Below are positions 1 to 4,580 of a stretch of DNA of 8,875 bases, in pieces (within the stretch, counting starts at the first letter, position 1; each line of letters opens with the position of its first letter). The notes under the pieces were generated by a model. That model did not search any database and was not told where the DNA came from. It worked only from the letters and a program-made list of their open reading frames with translations. A program made the position numbers and the translations under genes. Origin of the DNA: Thermoanaerobaculales bacterium (lineage in GTDB: Bacteria; Acidobacteriota; Thermoanaerobaculia; Thermoanaerobaculales; Sulfomarinibacteraceae); contig JAOZPW010000162.1 of NCBI GenBank assembly GCA_029932545.1, forward strand, positions 1 to 8,875, in the 5' to 3' direction.

Positions 1-459
1 GCCGCTGGTCAGGGCGAAGAGCCAGGGCAGAGTCGGGAAAGCGCCGCCACTCCACTGGGGTGACCCGTCGGGATACTGGAGCGCCGCCCCTGCAATCCCG
101 AGGTGTTCGTCAATTTCGAAGGCATCAAACATCGGAGGGAGCGACCCTGGCTTCAGGGCAGCATCGCTGTTGAGCAAGAGCAGGATCCTGCCCTGGGCCT
201 TGCAAAGACCTCGATTGGCCGACGCCGAGAACCCCAGGGATTTATCGTTTCGAATGACCGTTACTGCGGGATGTTGTTCGGCAATTGATTTCAGGGTTCC
301 ATCGGACGACCCATCGTCGACGACAATGATTTCGATGCCTGCCAAGCCTTGGGTCACTACTGAAGCCACTGCCTCCAACGTCAACTCCCGTGTGTTGTGA
401 GTCGGAATGACAACCGAGAGGTTGGGAAGGGAAGGTGAATCCGGCATTGAGGCTGCCAT
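1..459 (-). CDS. Family 2 glycosyltransferase, WbbL-like (partial, C-terminus beyond left edge)
   Basis: This is probably an inverting GT-A glycosyltransferase that adds a sugar, perhaps rhamnose, from a nucleotide-sugar donor to a growing surface glycan at the cytoplasmic face of the membrane. The first 153 residues are visible. LSVVIPTHN (residues 14-22) is the first strand of the GT-A fold, IIVVDDGSSDGT (44-55) is the nucleotide-binding motif, and LNSDA (96-100) supplies the DxD-like metal site. LQYPDGSPQWSGG (127-139) is typical of WbbL/rhamnosyltransferase-like GT2 proteins. I chose the ATG at 459; an AAGGAT-like Shine-Dalgarno lies about 12 bases upstream, and a second ATG at 447 is possible. 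The reading frame is open to base 1, so the acceptor-binding half is missing. It diverges from the ABC exporter operon, which supports a role in the same polysaccharide. The family call is strong; the sugar specificity is inference. Confidence 0.9.
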   Translation of the reverse strand, partial: MAASMPDSPSLPNLSVVIPTHNTRELTLEAVASVVTQGLAGIEIIVVDDGSSDGTLKSIAEQHPAVTVIRNDKSLGFSASANRGLCKAQGRILLLLNSDAALKPGSLPPMFDAFEIDEHLGIAGAALQYPDGSPQWSGGAFPTLPWLFALTSG

Positions 460-477
460 TGTACTTACTCATCCTTC

Positions 478-492
478 ATGCGCGAAGCGCAT
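478..492. repeat. 6-bp inverted repeat with GAA triloop
   Basis: ATGCGC (478-483) and GCGCAT (487-492) are perfect complements around GAA. The centre reads GCGAAGC, a sequence known to form an unusually stable mini-hairpin. It lies about 20 bases upstream of the minus-strand glycosyltransferase start, so it would sit in that mRNA's leader. A further GCGCAT at 542-547 could compete for the left arm. Confidence 0.55.
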
Positions 493-494
493 CT

Positions 495-577
495 CTCCCG
501 GAGACTGAGGGGCAAAGGTAGCAGGACACTCTCATTATCGTGCGCATTGTTGGCGTTTGCACATCAGTCTCCGGGAG
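495..577. promoter_or_regulatory. Perfect 14-base inverted repeat in the divergent intergenic region
   Basis: The arms are 495-508 (CTCCCGGAGACTGA) and 564-577 (TCAGTCTCCGGGAG), perfectly complementary with 55 bases between them and about 69 bp centre to centre. Each arm is itself nearly palindromic (CTCC-C-GGAG). The position between two divergent polysaccharide genes suggests paired operator sites for a dimeric regulator. Alternatively it is a long RNA stem that would bury the GGGAG at 573-577, the only Shine-Dalgarno-like string before the permease gene. No regulator gene is visible in the window. Confidence 0.5.
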
Positions 578-582
578 TGGTG

Positions 583-588
583 TAGAAT
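583..588 (+). promoter_or_regulatory. Candidate -10 element of the ABC exporter operon
   Basis: TAGAAT matches the -10 consensus at five of six bases and ends 6 bases before the GTG at 595, so a transcript from it would be leaderless or nearly so. The best -35 candidate, TGCACA at 558-563, sits at a long 19-base spacing and is weak. One arm of the 14-base inverted repeat lies between the two hexamers, where an operator would be expected. Confidence 0.25.
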
Positions 589-594
589 TCGCCG

Positions 595-1428
595 GTGATA
601 GACAGTTCGACTACCGTCCTGGTCAATGCCGCTGAGCATCGAGTCGGAACAATTGAGGAACTGCGGGACCTGGCTCGGCACAGCCATTTGCTGGCCAGCC
701 TTGTTCGCAGGGACTTGACCGTTCGTTATAAGCGTTCGATTATCGGGTTCTTCTGGACGATGCTCAATCCCCTCCTGCTGATGATCATCTTGACCATCGT
801 TTTTTCGACGATCTTCAAGTTTGAGGGGATCGAGCCCTATGCGGTCTATTTCCTTTCCGAGTACTTGGTCTTCGGGTTCTTTACGCAAACGACTGTGACT
901 TCGATGACCAGCCTGTCGTGGAACGGGGGTCTGATGAAAAAAGTCCGGGTTCCGAAGTCGATTTTTGCGATTTCGACGACGATCTCCGGCCTGGTCAACC
1001 TCTGCCTGGCATACATCCCGCTGTTCATCATTATGCTGGCGTTGGATGCACCGATTCGTCCGGCAGTGTTCTTTCTGCCGGTTGCCTTTTTGATCATCGG
1101 AGTCTTCACTCTCGGAGTGTCCTTTTTTCTATCGGCATTGGCCGTGTATTTCGAGGATGTCTCTCACATGTACCAGGTGGCCACGATCGGCTTGATGTAT
1201 ATGACGCCTATCATCTATCCGATCTCGATCATCCCCTACAAGTTCTTGTGGCTGGTACGGGGCAACCCTCTGACCCACCTCTTCAAGTTGGCCAGGGATC
1301 CCATTTATCTCGGTCAGCTTCCTGCGATGCATGTCATTCAGGCCAGTTTGATCTCTGCAGTGGTTTCCCTGGTTGTCGGGTGGTTGGTCTTTCACCGTTT
1401 ATCCAGGAATTTTTATCAACACTTGTGA
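595..1428 (+). CDS. ABC-2 type polysaccharide exporter permease (Wzm/KpsM/TagG-like)
   Basis: This is the membrane subunit of an ABC exporter that moves a lipid-linked polysaccharide, or teichoic-acid-like polymer, across the inner membrane. The 277-residue length is usual for the family. The amphipathic N-terminal segment RRDLTVRYKRSIIGFFW (38-54), followed by TMLNPLL, is the family hallmark. About six membrane segments follow, at roughly 56-77, 84-104, 131-150, 157-183, 195-213 and 248-266. YPISIIPYK (208-216) and the NPLTH motif (224-228) are also characteristic. The GTG at 595 is the first start after an in-frame TAG at 583-585. The nearest Shine-Dalgarno-like GGGAG lies 17 bases away, which is too far to be convincing. 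The ATPase gene begins 6 bases after the stop. The substrate cannot be read from the sequence; the family assignment is firm. Confidence 0.93.
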   Translation: MIDSSTTVLVNAAEHRVGTIEELRDLARHSHLLASLVRRDLTVRYKRSIIGFFWTMLNPLLLMIILTIVFSTIFKFEGIEPYAVYFLSEYLVFGFFTQTTVTSMTSLSWNGGLMKKVRVPKSIFAISTTISGLVNLCLAYIPLFIIMLALDAPIRPAVFFLPVAFLIIGVFTLGVSFFLSALAVYFEDVSHMYQVATIGLMYMTPIIYPISIIPYKFLWLVRGNPLTHLFKLARDPIYLGQLPAMHVIQASLISAVVSLVVGWLVFHRLSRNFYQHL

Positions 1429-1434
1429 GGCACC

Positions 1435-2226
1435 GTGAACGAAGCATCGATCCAATTTCGGAAGGTCTCCCTGGACTTCAAGCTCGCGAACCAGGGGGCC
1501 ATCACGTCGTTCAAGGAGTGGGCGATCAGGCGGCTGACTCGAAAGCTCAGCTACCGGAAAATGCGGGCTCTCGACCATTTGACGTTTGACGTCCCCATCG
1601 GCGCCACTCTGGGCGTGGTCGGCGATAACGGCGCGGGCAAAAGCACTCTCCTGCGGATTGCCGCAGGGATCCTCCAACCGTCGGAGGGTATTGCGACGAT
1701 GCGTGGCGAGATCTCCCCGATCATCGAATTGGGGACCGGGTTCGAGTTTGAGTTGTCGGGCCGCGAGAATATTTTCTTCAATGGCGCCCTGCTGGGACGG
1801 TCCTGGAGCGATATGAACGACAGGGTCGATGAGATTGTCAATTTCTCGGAACTCGGTGAGTTCATCGATCAACCAATCCGGACCTACTCAACCGGGATGA
1901 TCGTCCGCCTTGCATTTGCGATCGCCACAACCGTCGACCCCAGTATTTTGTTGCTCGACGAAATCCTCTCTGTCGGCGACCAGCGCTTCCAAACAAAGTG
2001 CAATCAACGGATGTTGGGTTTTCAAGAGCGTGGTGTCACAACGGTCCTGGTTTCTCATAGCCTGAGCGCCATCGAGAAGATCTGCAGTTCGTGCCTCTGG
2101 TTGGACCATGGACAGCTCAAGGCCTATGGTCCGGTGGATCAGGTGATTGCCGAGTATCTCGTCTGTGTTGAGGCCCAAAATAAGGGGCCCATTCCGGGTG
2201 GGGCCCCGGCGCGCGCCACCGGGTAA
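1435..2226 (+). CDS. Polysaccharide ABC exporter ATP-binding protein (Wzt/KpsT/TagH-like)
   Basis: This is the nucleotide-binding subunit that powers export through the preceding permease. The 263-residue protein carries Walker A GDNGAGKST (63-71), a Q-loop region with IIELGTGF (96-103) and the ELSGREN string typical of this subfamily. It also has the signature YSTGM (151-155), Walker B ILLLDE (171-176), the D-loop SVGD (179-182) and switch His208 in VSHS. It stops at about 245 residues of core. There is therefore no C-terminal carbohydrate-binding domain of the kind found in long Wzt proteins of the E. coli O9a type. Export would thus not depend on a Wzt-recognised chain-end cap. The GTG start at 1435 follows GAGG (1427-1430), which overlaps the permease stop, so translation is probably coupled. 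The last residues are Pro/Gly/Ala-rich and lie over a GC-rich hairpin. Confidence 0.93.
   Translation: MNEASIQFRKVSLDFKLANQGAITSFKEWAIRRLTRKLSYRKMRALDHLTFDVPIGATLGVVGDNGAGKSTLLRIAAGILQPSEGIATMRGEISPIIELGTGFEFELSGRENIFFNGALLGRSWSDMNDRVDEIVNFSELGEFIDQPIRTYSTGMIVRLAFAIATTVDPSILLLDEILSVGDQRFQTKCNQRMLGFQERGVTTVLVSHSLSAIEKICSSCLWLDHGQLKAYGPVDQVIAEYLVCVEAQNKGPIPGGAPARATG
2184..2222 (+). repeat. GC-rich alternative hairpins at the ATPase/glycosyltransferase junction
   Basis: GGGGCCC (2184-2190) pairs perfectly with GGGCCCC (2201-2207) around a 10-base loop. An alternative stem pairs CCGG-TGG (2194-2201, one G bulged) with CCACCGG (2216-2222). The two cannot form together. They span the end of the ATPase gene and both candidate starts of the next gene (GTG 2198, ATG 2228). 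There is no T-run, so this is not a standard intrinsic terminator. Confidence 0.4.
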
Positions 2227-2227
2227 C

Positions 2228-3112
2228 ATGGATAAACCGGCCCTGTCGGTAGTGATCCCGACCCGCAACCGGCGGTTGGTCCTTGGGGTGACATTGACGG
2301 CTCTGAACGACCAGACAGGCATGGGCGGGACGTTTGAAGTCATCGTCGTTGACGACGGTTCGGAGGATGACACAACGGAGTGGCTGGCCTGCCAGACATT
2401 TGAGGCTTTTGAAATGAAGACCCTGAGAACCGATGGCATCGGACCGGCAGGAGCCCGGAACCTCGGCATTTCTCAGGCTCAGGCCGATCGAGTTCTCTTG
2501 CTCGGGGACGATACCATCCCTCAACCGACAACCCTGAAGGCACACCTGACCCTGGCGGGAGGTCGTGATATCGGAGTTCAGGGACGCATCGATTGGGATC
2601 CCTCGCTCGAGATCACGCCCGTCATGCACTTCCTGGCGCCCGAAGGTCCCCAGTTCTGGTTCAAGGGCCTCGGCAGCGGTGACCCGGTGCCATTCACCGG
2701 CGTCTACGGATCAAACCTCTCAGCACCGACAAAGTGGTTTCTCTCGGAGCCCTTCGATGAGACCTACCGGAGCGCCTGCTTCGAGGACACCGAGCAGGCC
2801 TGGCGCTGGTCACGGCGTGGATGGGGCGTTGTTTTTGGCGACCTGGCCGTGTGTTATCACAGGCATCACTACGAGAGCCTCGATCCGGTGATCAAAAGGC
2901 AGCGCCGGGCCGGCGTTGCGACGCGGCATACTCTGCGAAAACACCCGCGTTTACTGTGGACCCTGTTTCTCCAGCCTTTGATGGTCGGCGGATTTAAGGC
3001 AGTTGAAGTTGGTGGAAAATTCCTCTTTGGCCGGGCCACGTTTGCGGATCGGGCTGATCTCAGATGTCGCTTGGCGTGGCTGGGGGGGCTGTTCACGTCG
3101 ATCACTCGGTGA
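2228..3112 (+). CDS. Family 2 glycosyltransferase (GT-A fold)
   Basis: This predicted cytoplasmic glycosyltransferase of 294 residues is likely to build or modify the glycan exported by the two preceding genes. LSVVIPTRNR (6-15) opens the GT-A fold, VIVVDDGSEDDTT (38-50) binds the nucleotide, and LLGDDT (91-96) supplies the metal-binding acidic pair. GIGPAGARNLGI (70-81) is a typical GT2 string, and FEDTEQAWR (185-193) gives the catalytic-base ED motif. The C-terminal part (about 245-290) is basic and hydrophobic and may associate with the membrane. I chose the ATG at 2228, one base after the ATPase stop, because the fold begins right there. It has no Shine-Dalgarno, so coupling is likely. 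A GTG at 2198 preceded by AAGGGG is a reasonable alternative that adds ten residues. The stop overlaps the convergent sulfatase-like gene. Donor and acceptor are unknown. Confidence 0.9.
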   Translation: MDKPALSVVIPTRNRRLVLGVTLTALNDQTGMGGTFEVIVVDDGSEDDTTEWLACQTFEAFEMKTLRTDGIGPAGARNLGISQAQADRVLLLGDDTIPQPTTLKAHLTLAGGRDIGVQGRIDWDPSLEITPVMHFLAPEGPQFWFKGLGSGDPVPFTGVYGSNLSAPTKWFLSEPFDETYRSACFEDTEQAWRWSRRGWGVVFGDLAVCYHRHHYESLDPVIKRQRRAGVATRHTLRKHPRLLWTLFLQPLMVGGFKAVEVGGKFLFGRATFADRADLRCRLAWLGGLFTSITR

Positions 3113-4580
3113 CGTAGCCCAGGGCTCTCAGTTCTTCGATTGTCTCGGTGGAAAGTTCCTGCGAGCGGTCGTTCGTGATATTCAGGTGAGGCAGGCTGTC
3201 CCGCCATGCGTCGAGTTCGGCGTAGAGCTGGTCCCCGGTAGCCGGGGAAAGCTCGATGACGTTGCGCCGCTCGGTGGGGTCTCGTCGGAGGTTGAAGAGT
3301 TGGAGTTTGTTTGCCTTCGTGTTGTGGATCAGCTTCCATCGTGGCGTTCGCACGCTGTAATAGAGCAAGGTGTACTGGGCGAACGTTCGCTGGTCCCGCC
3401 AAGAGTCTGGGGTTGAACGATTGAGAAGACTCTCCCCTTCCATGATATCGGTTGTCGGTAGACGTGCGGCTTCCAAGATGGTCGGCGTGATGTCGATCAG
3501 GCTGACCAACTGAGGATCGACAACGGCCTTAGCCACCATTGGGCCGATCAGAATCAGAGGAATATGAAGAAGCTCTTCGTACAGTGTTGCTCTATGGAGA
3601 AGGCCACCGTGATCACCGAATTCTTCGCCGTGGTCGGAGGTGATGATGATCAAGGCGTTCTCAAGGAAGCCGATGCTCTCCAGTTGGGCAAAGAAGGACT
3701 CCAGAACATCGTCCGTGTATCGAATTTCACCATCATATTGACTTTCGAGAAAATCAAAATCATCCGAATCCAGGACCTTGCTGGCTATCCCTTGTAACGG
3801 GATCAAGCTTTCGCTCGTGGGAGGGATGTCGCTGTGGTACTCGCCAAAGACCGTTCGGTATTGAGGCGGCGGCTCGTACGATGAATGGATTTCATACGTG
3901 TGATACATGGCAAAAATCGGTCGCCCATCCACCATTGCGGACCTGATCTGTTCGAGGAGCATATCGGTGCCCTGGGCAACGCTGCGGGCCTCGTCGGAAA
4001 AAGAATCGAAGCCTCGGGAAAAACCGAAGACTCCGGACATGTAGCCTCCACCGGTGACGCCAAGCGTATGCCAATCGTGAGCCTGGAGCATCTCCTGGAC
4101 CAGTTCAACCTCGGCAGGAATCGTGTCGTTGCGACCCTCCGGAGTGCCGCCTCCGTATCCGACCCGGTGGGTCTCCTGGTACAGAGACGAGAGCATCGTG
4201 GTATGGGAGGGGGGCGTCCCGTGAGTGTTGACCGAAGCGTGGGAAAATCGGGTTCCCCGGGTGGCGAGCCGGTCCAAGAAGGGAGAGGTTGACCTGTCAT
4301 ACCCGTAGCATCCCAAATGGTCGGCTCTCAAGGCGTCCAGCGAGATCAGCAGGATGTTTGGCGGGCCTGGATCGGCAACTGGAGGTTCGGTTGCGCAGGC
4401 CGTGCCGAAAAGCAGAGCGCCCCCCAACAGGACGAGGCACCACCGGCTATTTGCAGTCAAACGTCGTGAAGAAATTCGATTCTCACCCAGTGGTAAATGC
4501 CCAGGCACTGGTGTCCCCGGTTTCGAATCCATCATGGAAGATGTCGCCCGGTGGGTCTTCATCGACGTAGACTGTCTCAT
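3102..4580 (-). CDS. Sulfatase-family (alkaline phosphatase superfamily) putative lipoprotein with Thr at the nucleophile position
   Basis: The fold is that of sulfatases and phosphoglycerol/phosphoethanolamine transferases. From the first ATG (492 residues), NILLISLDALRADHLGCYGY (75-94) gives the N-terminal metal ligands. IIITSDHGEEFGDHG (311-325) gives the C-terminal Asp/His metal site, and RTPRWKLIH (411-419) is typical of sulfatase C-termini. The nucleophile region reads TPPSH (122-126) where sulfatases have C/S-x-P-S-R. Thr replaces the residue that becomes formylglycine, so classical sulfatase activity is doubtful; phosphatase, phosphodiesterase or transferase chemistry is possible. A hydrophobic segment (47-60) ends in GTAC, a near-lipobox, which suggests a lipoprotein. 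The ATG at 4580 has AGGGAGG 11 bases upstream but overlaps the beta-helix gene by 98 bp and leaves a long N-terminal tail. ATG 4535/4532 or TTG 4460 are alternatives. It is probably co-transcribed with the beta-helix gene. Confidence 0.85.
   Translation of the reverse strand: MRQSTSMKTHRATSSMMDSKPGTPVPGHLPLGENRISSRRLTANSRWCLVLLGGALLFGTACATEPPVADPGPPNILLISLDALRADHLGCYGYDRSTSPFLDRLATRGTRFSHASVNTHGTPPSHTTMLSSLYQETHRVGYGGGTPEGRNDTIPAEVELVQEMLQAHDWHTLGVTGGGYMSGVFGFSRGFDSFSDEARSVAQGTDMLLEQIRSAMVDGRPIFAMYHTYEIHSSYEPPPQYRTVFGEYHSDIPPTSESLIPLQGIASKVLDSDDFDFLESQYDGEIRYTDDVLESFFAQLESIGFLENALIIITSDHGEEFGDHGGLLHRATLYEELLHIPLILIGPMVAKAVVDPQLVSLIDITPTILEAARLPTTDIMEGESLLNRSTPDSWRDQRTFAQYTLLYYSVRTPRWKLIHNTKANKLQLFNLRRDPTERRNVIELSPATGDQLYAELDAWRDSLPHLNITNDRSQELSTETIEELRALGYVTE

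Noticed and set aside
535..888. Open frame on the minus strand opposite the permease gene
   Set aside because: It is charged, low in hydrophobic structure and lies wholly opposite a strongly supported transporter gene; it is an antisense shadow.
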